Source: Rapana venosa
Lineage: Eukaryota > Mollusca > Gastropoda > Neogastropoda > Muricidae
Direction of reading: 5' to 3'
Length of the DNA: 64,000 bases
Assembly (NCBI GenBank): GCA_028751875.1
Contig: CM054134.1
Location: forward strand, 45,401,861-45,465,860
Made by a program: the position numbers and the translations under genes. Position 1 is the first letter of the stretch. Each line of letters starts with the position of its first letter. Below, piece after piece: positions 49,355 through 62,715 of the stretch. Below the pieces are notes generated by a model. That model was not told the origin of the DNA, searched no databases, and saw only the letters and a list, made by a program, of their open reading frames with translations.

Positions 49355-50065
49355 TATAACTACGCCCTTTGACAGACTTTCCTTTAACCGTCATGCTCTC
49401 CAGTTGGAGTTCTGTTACAGACTTGCCTGTGTGTGGCACAAGGTCCTTTATAGGCCTTAAGTGTGACCCATGTAACTCTAAATGTTCTTTTGCAGACCTG
49501 TTCTGCGCAGGATTTTTTGTTTATTCACCTGATTTGTGGGGAGGTGTTCTTTAAAAATATGGGTTTGTTGCCAGATTCTTTAAGAGATAAATCTGTTTTT
49601 GTACAAGCACTCAGAATTGCATATATAGTGAAAAAGGTTCCCAATAACCTATGAACCATATTTAAAGGGTGTTCATAGAGCCACGATGACTTTGGAGAAA
49701 GAACATGACATTGTCTTCTGGCAAGAAATTCAAGCACAAAAGGTGGGCTCCATATAAATACCCGTATTCAGGTAGCAGAAATGTGAAAACCAAAATTTCA
49801 GTGATGACGCACAGTGGACACTTATCGTTAATCTTAAAAAGAGATATTCTTGATACTCTATGAAAAGTTAGCCATGCACTAAAGTGGTTTTTTTCCTAAA
49901 ATATAACGATTTTATTGGGTTTTAAAAAGAAATATCGTGTCAAACTAAAATCTCGCAAAAATGATCTTCTTTTCTGAGAGCAGTAAATTCCAGAGACTCA
50001 GGATCTATTGCCACTTAACTTTGTAATCAAAGAGGCATTCTATGGCATAATCTAATGGAGAAAGC
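49355..50065. other. No gene seen; spacer between satellite and right arm
   Basis: The last part probably corresponds to sequence hidden in the left-arm gap, since homology to the left arm begins at about 50,066 and the left arm stops at its N run. Confidence 0.4.
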
Positions 50066-51069
50066 ACATCATCTTCCATGATACTCAAACAGAATGGCTC
50101 AATGTTTTGTGGTCAATAAAACATTATATACGAGACCTTGGTTTTTTTAAGCTAGAAAGATTGTATTTAGTTTTCTCAACTCCTAAAAGCCCAAAGTTGA
50201 TTCAGATCTTGTCTGAAAAGGGGGCTCTTTCTGCCAGAAAGTGTGTATGAAAAGACTGTTTTTTTTCAGAGGCTGGGCATTCTATTCCTGCTACAAGACA
50301 AACACATTGTCCTGGGCCCATTTAAAAAAACAAAAAAGCCAAAATGCTGTGCAGTTGTTTATTAGCTGAGGGGCCTGCACAAACTTCGTTCTGCTTCCAA
50401 ATGTCATGTTGGATTTTCTTTAGCCACGCGCTCCAGCGTAGAAACCTGTGTTCTTCTAACAACGGACAAAAATACTCCAGTGTCTGAAATATGGGGTGCC
50501 TTTTCGCGAGGGACTTGAAAACCGCCATGCAGCAATTCTTCAAGTGCTTCGTTCAAAAGTTCCAAAATTTGATGTGACAGAGAGAGCGTAAACTGGGTAG
50601 CCCTAAGGGTTAAAATGACAACAACAAAACCGCAAACCCCAGTAATAGTTACAAAAAACAAATCTAAGCTTTCCACATCCAACGTACGGCTCCGACTTAG
50701 CTTTCACAGATTCTTAAATTTTCTTTTCCACCTTGGGGCTAAATCGTGACAACAAGCTTTGAAAATTCAATTCGCAAAAAGGGAAAAATCCTATGTATAT
50801 CTCCCGACAGGTAAAAGCAAGCTTCTTTATTTTGAGACTCTAAAGCTCGTATGAAGAAAAACCCCTTTGACAATGGATTCTGAACTTTTCTACATGCTCA
50901 ATTCCCCTTTTAGCTGACCAAGTTAAGAACCAAGGTTATCATAAATTAATCCCGGCGGTTGGGATTATAGTAAACTGACATCAAGAAGGATGACTATGCT
51001 TGTAATTTTAGCACTTTTTTTTTAAAAGTTGGTCTAGCTTGACTTGTTGATAAATAAACACCTTGCTTA

Positions 51070-51292
51070 AGTTGTTCGCGGGTTCGAAACCCCGCCGGCT
51101 CGTGTTGGCCCTTGGAAAGACACTTTAAATCCATTTTTCCTCACTCCACCAGGTGTTTCAAGGGGTACCAGCTCTGCTGGGAAGTATCTGGCACAGACTA
51201 GCCTGTCAAGGGTGGGGAAAAAAACCCCATTCGCTAAATACAGAAACCGGATAAGCTCCGCTCATGGGCCTTCGGCTCGAAAAACATACTTT
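51070..51292 (+). mobile_element. SINE family C, right-arm copy
   Basis: Mirrored counterpart of 7,180-7,412. The B box reads GGGTTCGAAACCC and many positions are dropped or smeared into runs. Confidence 0.6.
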
Positions 51293-51661
51293 TTTTTATA
51301 CTGCTTAAGTTGTACAAATTCTTGAACTCAGTTTTGGTTAAATAGTTTTAAATTGTTTTGAATATTCCCAATCCCGAGTGAGAAACTGTTTTGATTTGAG
51401 ACGGATGGTTCACTTGAAATGAATTAACCCTATTGTATTCAGGAAAAAAGTTTCAGTAGTTAAGACAGCAATTGATACTAGCAGTGTGGTGTGTGTGTGT
51501 GTTGTGTGTGGTGTGTGGTGTGTGTGTGTGTTGTGTTTGTTGCTGTCTGTCGTCTGTCTGTCTTGTTGTGTGGCGCGGTGCGAAAGGGAATGGGGGTTGT
51601 GTTTTTTCTGTACTTAACAAAACTAAAACCCCAAACAAAAATCATTTAATATTTACACCAT

Positions 51662-51950
51662 CAAATTATAAATGAAATGACATGACAAATTCTTTTATTC
51701 GAGGTAATAATAAGCACACATGTCTTTTTACTCCAGCCCGCCCCTTTGGGATATAAGAGAGAGACAGACAGACAAGACAGAAAAGAGAGAGAGACAAAGC
51801 AGAGAAGGGGAGGGGAGTCGGAAAGGGGGGAGAGGAAGGGACGGCAGAGAGGGAGAAGAGAAGAGATTGTGTGTTGGGGTGTGTTGTGTGTTGGGGGAAT
51901 TTAACCTAGATGTTCGGTTTTTTGTCCACTGCTGCAGTTTATTTTGCACT
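51662..51950 (-). mobile_element. SINE family B, right-arm copy
   Basis: Mirrored counterpart of 6,482-6,778 with a shorter, interrupted GA block and a damaged B-box end. Confidence 0.55.
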
Positions 51951-52639
51951 TGGCGGTGCAAGTGGTATAGCGCTTATGAACAACACAACGGTCAGTGATG
52001 GTTTAAAATCCTGCTAGTTTGCAGTATCACCGTTACCAGATTTGAGGGATACTGGCTGGCACTGATAACGCCTTTATGACACAGTTACATCTGCTGTAAT
52101 CATGCAGTTGTCGTCCTTGTCGAGAAAAGATAACTGGAACAATAACCTTGTCCATCATCTTTTCTCACAAAACTCTTGTACAGTTTTTGTGTATCTGTCC
52201 TGCCATTAACAATGATTTATTAACAGATGGCAATACTTCTTTGCAATACAAAAATTAAGCCTTCTGGTCAAACTCCTCCTCATCAACTATCTCTTCATCC
52301 TCAAAATTAAAGAAAAGATAGGCGGGTCTAAATAAACATGGTGCTAGTTCAACCTTGAGCTTTTCCGAGTAACCCCCCACAACTTCTTAAATTAAAAAAT
52401 CGTGGTAGACAGAGTTTCGACACAGCTCTGTTAAAGATACTTAGAGATAATCATTGCCATTATGTTTGACAAAAACAAGAGATTACTATTATCTGTGCTT
52501 GATTTTTCACTGATCGCTCTACGCGTATTTCCTGACTTCAACATACGCTGCTCTGTCTAACATTTGCTTTGTCGTTTCATGAATATTGATACTATTCACT
52601 GAAGACAACACAGGTAAACGGTCAATATTATTTGGAAAA

Positions 52640-52830
52640 CAAGGGAGTCTTACTATCACCCTCAGCACAATGGCTAGCGCCTTGGGTTTCGAATTGGAAG
52701 GTCGCGCAGGTTCGAATCCTGTAAGAGTCATAGGAATTTTTTTCACACTCCGGCCAGCTCCTTCCCAGAGTGAGTGTGCTGTGTGGTCATTGAAAAGACT
52801 GGGGCCACACAGTCGAACTTTTTCCACTTA
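52640..52830 (+). mobile_element. SINE family D (tRNA-Arg-like head), right-arm copy
   Basis: The head GCACAATGGCTAGCGC and B box GGTTCGAATCC are followed by the CACACTCCGGCCAGCTCC body. Base-identical by eye to the left-arm copy over most of its length. Confidence 0.55.
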
Positions 52831-53212
52831 ACGGATGGGATTTTAAAAACGTTGCTCAAATTTCTTGACCAACACTGCAGGTGTCCGTATCTCTCGCGCC
52901 AGGTTGATGCCGGGATATATTATGATAGTAAGTGTAGAGTACAACCCGACTGTAGTCTCAAAGCACATGTACTTCCTTAACAGCATCATTACATCCACAT
53001 CATTATCATCGATCTTTATACAATATAAAAAAAAGCCTCTGATTTGAAGGGTCACATCTTATGGTGACCCCAGATTTGGCTTCCCATCCACTTCTGTTCC
53101 TGTGGTAAGTTTGTGTCAAAGCCTTTTTGGTTAGAGGTTTATGAGGGAAAGGTCGTTGGAGGGATATTGTGTGGTGGTCGCTACCTCGAATGGGCGATTC
53201 ACTCAGTGGCTG

Positions 53213-53395
<183 letters not shown>

Positions 53396-54370
53396 GTCTT
53401 TTTATGCAGTTTCCTGCACAAAGAGTAACATTTTCAGACAAAGGAATGAAGGGGAAAACCCAAGACAAAAGGCACAAGAAATCAGAACTAACATGGAACT
53501 TACCTAGTGGGAAATAGATGAGATTTTAAGCCGGATGATAAAGAGAGAAGCTGAGATGTGTTTTCAGTGGCATGCACCAGTCCGGCATCTGGCGGAAACC
53601 TGTCACACAGCTGATGGAGGGAGGCATGTTTTGCTGCTCCTTGACCAGAACAGGAACCAAAGATACTCTGAATTCTGGGAAGCAGTAGTTAAAAGTCTCA
53701 AAATCTCAGCATCTGGCTGGACTCGAACCAAAGATCTTCTAGTGAAGAGTCCATGGCATGAGCAACTGCAGCACAGTGACTTGTATTATGTTTTTTTGTA
53801 TTTAGTAAAAACATGACTGAATGTTTATTTTTTCCTGAAATGTAATCAGTATTCATTTACTTGTTTGCTTGAATTATTTTTTACAATGCAATTAATATAT
53901 ACAAACGCTCTTAACAATTAGACAAACATGCATGCATGTCTGATATTGTTTTCTTGATCCTCTTGCACATCATTTGAGCTTTCTTTTTGCTTTTAATTTC
54001 GTATGTGTGATTTCATTTTCTATTTTAAAAGTATTTTATACACGGAAGCATTTACAAACGATTGTGCGAACACGAACACGAACACACTGATATACACAAG
54101 CACAAACATAGGAATATGCACGAGGACTTTCATATTCGATCTTGCTAGCATTCAATTACACATACATTATATATAATTCAAACTCAAGACCCAAGTAGCA
54201 TACAAGTCGAGATTTTGTCAAGCTTTGACTAGTTTAAATTGATTTCACGAGAAACTTCAACTTGCTATTCCATTCCTTACTATGATTTTGCAGATGTGGG
54301 AGATCTTTGGCGGAAAAGTTTGTCCCTCTTTTCCAAAGAGAAATAAAAAAGAAAGCAACATAAACAAAGG

Positions 54371-55441
54371 ATGAATAACATCTCAAACAGCGACATTGTA
54401 CTAAAACGATAGCCAAACGTCAACACATCCAAAAGAGCTCTACGCTGAATACCAGGCAGCTTTGCTGTTCTGGAAAATATGGCCTCCCTGTGTTCTTCTT
54501 CTCGGGGGCTTTGGAAACATCGCCACCATATGTGTGATGCATCGTATCAAGGACCATAACTCTTCACAGCACGCCATTCTGATGGCTCTTGCCATGTCGG
54601 ATATTCTGCTGTTGTATACTGGAGCGTTACGTATTGGTTGATCAAACTGTTCCAGTTAGATGTGCGCCGCATGCATACCGTGATATGCAGGCTTCACATG
54701 TGGATTGTCTACTCTACAGGCGCTACCTCGGCCTGGTTGGTGACCACTGTGACGATTCAAAGAACCATCGCAGTCAATGGCCGCATAAGATGAGAGCGAT
54801 ATGCACCTTGCGAAGAACATGGATTGTCATAGCTGTTGTTGTCATCACGGGTTTTGTCTTCTACGTCCATGTTTTACCAGGGAAGAGGTGACAGAAACAA
54901 AAGGCTGTACTTCATATGCGTGGTATGCTGGCTTTTACAAGGAGGTTTTTACATCTATGGACATGTACTTTTTTTCCGTCATCCCATCTGTCTGTCAGCT
55001 TGTATGTGATGCTTTGTTGTCCTGGACTTTATTTCAGGCATCTTCTTCCTCCATGATGATTCGTGCTGTATCAAAGGACAGTGCTGTAACGAGAACATGA
55101 ACGACAAACGGAAGAAACTTGCATCCAGAACAACGGTCATGATTCTGGCTCTGTCCTGTGCGTTCTTGGTTCTGACTCTGCCCGTCAACATCTGCATCGT
55201 CTGGTACAACTACATCCGTGAAGAGGTCTCCCAAAGCCCCCGGTTGTCTGCCATCAAGGAGCTGCTGTATTCAGTGACCTTCATGATGTGGTATGCCAAC
55301 AGCGCTGTCAACTTTCTCCTCTACTGCTTCACTGGCACCAGGTTCAGAAGGGAATTTCTGAACTGGATCCGCTGTGGTTCTCCCGACTCTTCATCTGACT
55401 TTGTTGGTGAAGTCACGTCCACCAGAGCAAGAAACACCTAG
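54371..55441 (+). pseudogene. Rhodopsin-like GPCR copy 4, indel-broken twin of copy 1
   Basis: Aligned to copy 1 it differs by five one-base indels: +A near 54,404, -G near 54,633, -A near 54,775, -A near 54,886 and -G near 55,085. There is at least one substitution (C to T near 54,972). The net change of minus 3 explains 1,071 versus 1,074 bases. The last 114 codons (55,097-55,441) are open and match copy 1. Most of the indels are in short homopolymers and substitutions are rare, so sequencing consensus error is a better explanation than natural decay. Confidence 0.8.
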
Positions 55442-56898
55442 CGACAAGTTCAGGTGACTGAGCTTCCTTACTTGTAGGTGTATTGTGTCATAGAGAAAAG
55501 TGGTTTTGTGGTTCCTTGCTTTTTTTTAAATCAAAATTTTCAGAACAAAGTTGCTGGAAAAAAAGGTGCAGCTTTGTCTATTTCCAGATTTAATCTTATG
55601 TTTAATTTTGACCATTGCATTCATTTTGGCAACATGCTCTGCCCTTTGTAAGATACAGCCCATCAATTTTTGTTTATAAAATAAAAATTGAAGCTTTTAG
55701 AAATAGATGCAGTCATGTCTTAGTAAAACTCCTTAATGCTTTTGTTTGTACACCAACTCCACCAGATGCCTATGACTATTTACTTTTCATTTTGATCTTC
55801 TGCAGTAAAGGCATGTCTCTGCACTTGCTATGCTGTATTGCTCTATCATATTCAGCTTCATCTTTGATCTAGTATTCCATCAAAATTGTTTAAGACCAAT
55901 ATTTGAAATTTGTTTCGAGTGCAGTTTTCTTCTGTTTTGTTGGGTTAAAAAACAACAACAGATTTTAGCCTAAAGCAAGGGCTTGTTTGTTGCAATTGCG
56001 ATCTACATTACTGAAACTTTCACAATGGACTATAGAAAGTCGATCAGGGGCAGGGCTTAGGACTATTACTGATGCAGGCAGCAGCAATGGTCTGTCTTCT
56101 CCATCCTCAGAGCCGCTTCAGTCTGGAGATTCAGATTCTATGTCTCCTTATCCAAATGGTCTCTCCCTCACCTGGATGCCCATAAAGAGTTAAATGTCTT
56201 TCATAAAGATGGCATGCTCAGACCATCACTACTTAAGCTACCTCTGAAAGTTTGCAGAATTCTGATAGTGTGAACACTTAGCAGACTTAGGCGAATCTTC
56301 CATTATCACAGAGTACTGTGATTATAAATCTGCAGCTTCGTTTGTTTATAGTATAAGAACCTGAATCAGTAAGTAGATATCTGCTAACAACTTTATGCTT
56401 CATACATGCTGTGACAGAAACAGTGCAGCTGTAAACTTTACCTGGAGGGACAGGTGCACAAGGTGGATGACCCCCAGAGAACTCTTAATTCTGTTTCAAC
56501 AACATGACACCGGGAGCTATGATCACAGTAAATACTTTATACAAGCGACACATTTTAGTTTATGCATAAGAACTGAACAGGAGATACTTCAGCTTTCAGA
56601 TGGCAGGGGACGGGGCAGGACAGCCTGGATAGAGCATTCAGCAAGAAACTTTAGCCACCACCATCCCGTCTGCTCGAGAGGATGTTTTTCCCTGGAGTTA
56701 ACATCAGTACCTTCGATAGTCCTGCAGTTGAGACTATGAACCGAGGTTCCATATGAAGGAGATGAGATTCACTATTTATGTTTGTGTGCCATAATCTTTT
56801 GCAATGATGTGTTTACCACCCACCCACTCATTTTCTCCTTATCAACAAGGATTAACAAGATCTTGCATATAAATACATCATCTAAATATTGTCAATCG
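55442..56898 (+). other. 3' flank of GPCR copy 4
   Basis: Mirrors 1,508-2,965. Several stretches also resemble, at lower identity, the flank of GPCR copies 2 and 3 and the start of the 3.7 kb direct duplication (for example TGTGACAGAAACAGTGC...ACAAGGTGGA at 56,409 versus 23,032). No ORF with a recognised domain. Confidence 0.6.
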
Positions 56899-57398
56899 NN
56901 NNNNNNNNNNNNNNNNNNNNNNNNNNNNNNNNNNNNNNNNNNNNNNNNNNNNNNNNNNNNNNNNNNNNNNNNNNNNNNNNNNNNNNNNNNNNNNNNNNNN
57001 NNNNNNNNNNNNNNNNNNNNNNNNNNNNNNNNNNNNNNNNNNNNNNNNNNNNNNNNNNNNNNNNNNNNNNNNNNNNNNNNNNNNNNNNNNNNNNNNNNNN
57101 NNNNNNNNNNNNNNNNNNNNNNNNNNNNNNNNNNNNNNNNNNNNNNNNNNNNNNNNNNNNNNNNNNNNNNNNNNNNNNNNNNNNNNNNNNNNNNNNNNNN
57201 NNNNNNNNNNNNNNNNNNNNNNNNNNNNNNNNNNNNNNNNNNNNNNNNNNNNNNNNNNNNNNNNNNNNNNNNNNNNNNNNNNNNNNNNNNNNNNNNNNNN
57301 NNNNNNNNNNNNNNNNNNNNNNNNNNNNNNNNNNNNNNNNNNNNNNNNNNNNNNNNNNNNNNNNNNNNNNNNNNNNNNNNNNNNNNNNNNNNNNNNNN
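56899..57398. other. Assembly gap (500 N)
   Basis: Exactly 500 N, at the outer end of the right inverted arm. Open frames across it are meaningless. Confidence 0.99.
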
Positions 57399-57551
57399 CC
57401 CCGTGGATGGGGTTTTGTAAATTTTGTCATCTGTTCCCACCGGCACACAATGGCCTACTCTTTCGAAAAGCGGAACAGGATTTAACGTGTGCGCAAGATG
57501 TTTTGCATGCGTTCGCACATGGGGCCTCGGTTTAAAGTCTCATCCAAAGGA
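57399..57551 (-). mobile_element. SINE family A, body fragment
   Basis: Holds the body phrases GTGTGCGCAAGATGTTTTGC and CACAATGGCCTACTCTTTCG. The tail is in the gap and the head is missing. Confidence 0.7.
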
Positions 57552-58130
57552 CCAATGACCCATACAACTCCCTCCCCACCCCCCCAACAACAACAACCAC
57601 AAAAAGAGGGGAAATAGAGAAAAAAGAGAGAAGAATAGCCACAAGGAAAGTTCAATCACCTCTTCATCCTTTTTGCAAATGATACAAAACATATTAATAT
57701 AAGGGAGAAAACTATCTACCCATAACAAGGGACTGAATAATCTCCCTTCTATTAACAACCTGCGCATACAAATAAAAGGTTTCTGGCTTGGACATAACTG
57801 AATTCAACTATAGCGAAAAATGTTTATCTATCACAGCTCTTTTCAGGCCTTAATTTACTCAAGACTCACTGGTCAACCAATGTGTTTGTTGGTTTGCTGG
57901 CTGCTTCATTTCCTGTGGCATTCTGCTGCTCGCTTTTCTCGTTTCATTTATCCCAATATCACCATGCACTTTCACATCCAGGCTCAATCTATCCCACCTT
58001 TAGCATTAGAACCTGCAGCTTCCAATCCCATGGATAGGGTCCTGTGTGGGGTGTGGTTTATCTCAGTGAAGAAAAGAGACAAAGCCCCTGCTTGCTACTT
58101 GTCAGTTATTTATTTTGTATTTATTTATTT
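57552..58130. other. No gene seen
   Basis: A plus-strand frame at 57,820-58,164 has no recognisable domain. Confidence 0.45.
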
Positions 58131-58136
58131 ATTGAT

Positions 58137-58307
58137 TATTTTTATTTCGAGGACAATGGAATAAGCACTCATATGTTTCTTACATCCAGTCCCCGTGGGT
58201 ATGTCGTTTTAGTAAATTTTGTCATCCGTGTTCCCACCGGCACACAATGGCCTACTCTTCCCAAAAGCGGAACGGATTTTAACATGTGCGCAAGATGTCC
58301 TGCAAAC
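58137..58307 (-). mobile_element. SINE family A, body and tail
   Basis: The tail TTTCGAGGACAATGGAATAA and body ACAATGGCCTACTCTTCCC are present. The copy stops at GCGCAAGATGTCCTG. Confidence 0.7.
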
Positions 58308-58512
58308 ATCAGCTCCACCTCTGCTCATTCAATTCAATTTTTATTTTCTTAATAAATGCTGACAGCTACATATTTCATGTAAAAGATTATAACTCGGGAA
58401 AAGCAATGTTTGTGGTTTTACTCAGGGACAAATATGAGCCATGTACTTTCCCCCAGAGTCAGTGTGAGAAATCTGTGATAATTTCACAGGTGACGGTCCG
58501 TGTTACTTCCTT

Positions 58513-58942
58513 CTTCTTCTTCTTCCTTTTTTGTCATGTTTCTCCCAGGGGAGGTTTGACATTGATGAGCCTTCTCCATCTCTCTCTGTTTTGAGCTTCC
58601 TCCTTATTTATGCCCCTTTCTCTAAGATCATCTGCAATACAGGCAGCCCAGGTTTTGCTAGGTCTTCCCTTTGGTCTCTTTCCATCCACTATGAAGTTCA
58701 TTGCTCTTTTTATGATGTGGTGGTCCGCTTTCTATTGAACGTGCCCAAACCAGCGCAGTCTATTGGTACTAGCTACAGACTTCAGATCATCAACTTTGCA
58801 CATTCTCCATAGTTCTTCATTCGTGATCCTGTCTTCCCATTTGATCTTTGTCATGTAGCGTAGCATTTGGTTTTCACAGCTCTTCAACAAACGTTCGACG
58901 GTTTTTGTGAAAACCCACATCTCCAAACCATGCAGGAGAACA
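58513..58942 (-). mobile_element. 5'-truncated LINE 3' end with 18-bp target-site duplication
   Basis: This 430-bp insertion sits between two copies of GGTCCGTGTTACTTCCTT (58,495-58,512 and 58,943-58,960). The minus strand encodes a LINE C-terminus: MWVFTKTVERLLKSCENQML, then WEDRITNEELWRM, LRWFGHVQ and, after a frameshift, a NVKPPLGET end. An AAAAAAGGAAGAAGAAG tail lies on the left. Short length plus a TSD indicates target-primed reverse transcription. Confidence 0.8.
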
Positions 58943-58960
58943 GGTCCGTGTTACTTCCTT

Positions 58961-60570
58961 GACTGTTTCAATTCGAATGGCTGGCAGACAATTTTTTCCA
59001 TCTTGATATACCTCGGTGTCTCTTTAACCCTTTACCATTCGCATTTCTGACAGAGAAACTCTCTGTAGTATTCGGAAATTTACGCTGTTTTTTCAGAGAA
59101 TAAGGTACCTCAAGTACACATAGTCCTGTACAGTTACTATTGTTCGCAGAGCAGTCATATTTGGCCAAAGTATTCATATGATGTCATACTTTGTTCTGCA
59201 CCCCAAGATGTGTGTCCTACCTACATGTGTTGTGCTGCTGTCCCTCTTTGTCACCAAATACAGGTAAATTGCAGTGACATCATGCTGTTAGTCTACAACT
59301 ACCCTCTAACATGCGCAATATAGGTATGTGATTAACAAAAATAATATGTGTGGTCCTGCCTGAATGTGTCCTCCATCGCATCCACGTCATGGTAATCCAA
59401 TCGAACATTCACATGTCACAAAATTACTGTCACCAAGTCTACACTTCTTCAGTGGAAAGTATTCAAACATATTGAAAACGACGTTGACTAATGTGCGTAT
59501 ATACATTATTTACAAATATATGCTGACGCCTACTATTTAAGACACTAGTGTGTCCTTCACCAATAGCTAGCTACATGGCTGTCACAATGCAGGTGTCACA
59601 GCCAGTGTCGCGTCCAGGTGTGTTGGCGTGTTTCTCAGGTGAAAATACTGATTAATTTTGAGAAATCTGGTTTTCATCATAATATTACTGATCCGTGACT
59701 CAGAAAATGTCAAATCAGTAGATCAGTAGAGATGAAGCCTCGGCAAATGCTTGATCCCCATCATGATCAAAACTGACAGGTAAGCCCAAATTTCATCAGG
59801 TGTTGTTTCTGTCCGTAATGGATCTATGACTAAGCCTTTCACAGCGATCTTTTGCCTGGCATAGTTGTTAGTTTCATCTGCTACAATTTGAAAGAAATGT
59901 TGGGGCACAAACAAAACAAAGTAATCTAAGAGCTTGGCTTTCAGTGGGAGAGTTTGTGCTGGCCCAGTCATCAGCATGAAGTCTTGCACTGAGCAAGGCA
60001 CTTGTGCACTGCGCCATGTCGTCTGCTATGAAGCCAACGGAATGTTATCCTAAGCATCACTTTCCGACTCACTACCTTCTCCTATTTCATCTCTTTCTTC
60101 TACATCTACTTCAACATCGGATTCAACATTTTATTCTCTTTCGAACTGTTCCACTTGCACCAAAATAGCTTCAATTTCCACATAAGTATATTCCTCCCAA
60201 ATTGTATGCTCAATCTTTGCTGCCATTTTTAGCAACAAGAAAGCGTGGGAAAGACAAAGCCAGTCACTGGCCAATTTCTTGTGAAAGGGAGGTTGTGTAG
60301 CACTGAATTTGGTGTCCATTCCTTCCTTAGTTTATGCTGACCTCAGTGGAATGTTCATTCATAGTGTGCGTGTACTAGGTAGAGCTTAGTGCATGAGGGA
60401 AAATCCCCACTAGGCTGAAATGACGTCCGGCGGGCTGCGGCGGGCATAAATAGATGCGGGCGAGCGGGCAGCGGCGGGCTACGGCGGGTAAAAATGGGAA
60501 AGGGTTAAACTCCACAGGAGCTATCATTGTATCAATGTGAGGCTGCCAAGAGGTCACTGACTGCACATGA
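58961..60570 (-). pseudogene. Candidate host coding segment split by the piggyBac insertion
   Basis: With the transposon and one TTAA set aside, the flanks at 60,509-60,570 and 58,961-59,027 form one open minus-strand frame of about 47 codons. It begins QDHVQSVTSWQPHID on the right side and continues YIKMEKIVCQPFELKQ on the left side. The frame is preserved exactly across the TTAA. I do not recognise the protein. It may be a host exon or part of another repeat. Its left end meets TAA 58,958 or a weak GTAACA donor. Confidence 0.35.
59028..60504 (-). mobile_element. piggyBac-like DNA transposon remnant (1,477 bp)
   Basis: TTAA duplications stand at 59,024-59,027 and 60,505-60,508. Inside them are inverted ends CCCTTTACCATT (left) and, reversed, CCCTTTCCCATT (right). 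The right end has CCCGCC subterminal repeats. The minus strand from about 60,320 to 59,723 encodes the N-terminal part of a DDE_Tnp_1_7 (piggyBac) transposase. It has an acidic stretch, then PCSVQDF, LLDYFVLFVPQHFFQIVADE, TNNYARQKIA and LSVLIMMGIKHLPRLH. Stops interrupt the acidic region. The catalytic DDD core is absent, so this is an internally deleted, non-autonomous copy. Confidence 0.85.
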
Positions 60571-60785
60571 TCCTGTACTGTTGCTTCAGGTCACTTCAAT
60601 GGTGTTCATTGGTGGCCGCTGTTCTGATATATGCACATGTGTATAGGACATTGCCTGCTAAATTCTCCACTGATGACATTGCACCTCAAACACATACCTC
60701 CTAAGCAACAGTTCATTATGCTGATAACCGCATGCAAGCAGTGCTAAATATACACTTCTGTCCCTCACACATACGACATTTAGAA
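60571..60785. other. No gene seen
   Basis: Short sequence between the split segment and the SINE. A possible acceptor (AACAGTACAG on the minus strand) lies near 60,570. Confidence 0.35.
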
Positions 60786-60790
60786 GGGGG

Positions 60791-61146
60791 ATGGGATAGC
60801 CTGGTTGGTTAGAGCGTTGCACATGGCACTCATGATCTGCTGATCTGGGTTCAAATCCCGTTCAAGGGGATATTTTAAAATATTTTTTTATGTTAAAATC
60901 AGTGCCAACTCCACTCCCCCCATAAGTCCTTCAGATGAGACTATAAACCGAGGTCCTGTGTGTCGAATGCACGCAGAACATCTTGCATACACGTTAAAAC
61001 CTGTTCCACATTCCGTAGGAGTAGACCATTGTCTGCTGGTGGGAACAGATGACAAAATTTACAAAACTGCACACACACACAGTGACTGGATGTAAAAAAA
61101 CACCCAAAACACACGAGTGCTTATTCCATTATACTCGAAATAAAAG
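60791..61146 (+). mobile_element. SINE family A, full-length copy
   Basis: tRNA-like head with A box (GATAGCCTGGTTGGTTAGAG) and B box (GGTTCAAATCCC), a linker, the body GACTATAAACCGAGGTCC, and the tail GAGTGCTTATTCCATTATAC then TCGAAATAAAAG. Best reference copy in the window. It lies in the intron downstream of the F-box gene exon at 61,181. Confidence 0.85.
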
Positions 61147-61180
61147 AAGAAAGAAAGGACAGAAAGAAAGCTATGCTCAC

Positions 61181-61307
61181 CAGGCAGAGACACTGATGGG
61201 CGGCCTCAGTTCGTCCAGCACGGCTCTGGAACACCCCTCTTCCAGCAGGACCACGGACTGGCTCAGGAATGTGTACCTGTAGGAGGTCACCCAGTTCTGT
61301 ATTCTTC
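61181..61307 (-). CDS. F-box/FBA gene, third visible exon (FBA domain)
   Basis: The acceptor ATGATGTGCAG precedes 127 coding bases that end at donor CCTG|GTGAGC. The first two bases complete the codon left open by the exon at 63,142, so the phases agree. The peptide begins RIQNWVTSYRYTFLSQSVVL and ends PPISVSAW. It matches the middle of the F-box-associated domain (typical pattern: a VTSY core, then VIDL, then a P-x-I-x-V-x-DW end). The exon ends in phase 2. The C-terminal part of the FBA domain, usually with a YGPGVR and FWxGHYG region, was not found and may lie in the gap at 56,899 or beyond. Confidence 0.75.
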
Positions 61308-61434
61308 CTGCACATCATATTTACAATCACAGGTATATAACGATAAAAAAAAAAAGCTACATGATGAGATTTATTTTTGGTAGTCAACACTTCCAAAACA
61401 AGCCGTTGTGTAGCGGTAGGAACAGATGACAAAG

Positions 61435-62444
<1,010 letters not shown>

Positions 62445-62460
<16 letters not shown>

Positions 62461-62715
62461 AAGAAGAAAAAGCTGACATGGTTCGGCCACGTCACCCGCC
62501 ACAACACTCTGCCAAAAACAGTACTGCAGGGAACACTTGAAGGTGGCAGAAAGAGGGGAAGACAGAACAAGTCATGGATGGATAACATCAGAGAATGGAC
62601 CAGGATGAATGACTCGGCACTACTGCGCAGAGCCGAGGACCGAGATGGATGGAGGAGGCTTACCACGGCATCGTCTTTCATGTCTCCCCCACGACCGCCA
62701 AGGTCACGGGTCTGA
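62445..62715 (+). mobile_element. RTE-like LINE C-terminal fragment
   Basis: An open plus-strand segment encodes KKKKLTWFGHVTRHNTLPKT, then GGRKRGRQNKSWMDNIREWT and WRRLTTASS, ending at TGA 62,713. This matches the C-terminal tail of the element at 9,164-12,240 in type, with family-level differences. A (TGATGA)n tail follows at 62,713-62,732. Confidence 0.8.

Noticed and set aside
60375..60566. A 63-codon minus-strand gene
   Set aside because: The first part is the host segment and the second part is the CCCGCC-rich piggyBac end, so it is a chimera of two unrelated pieces.
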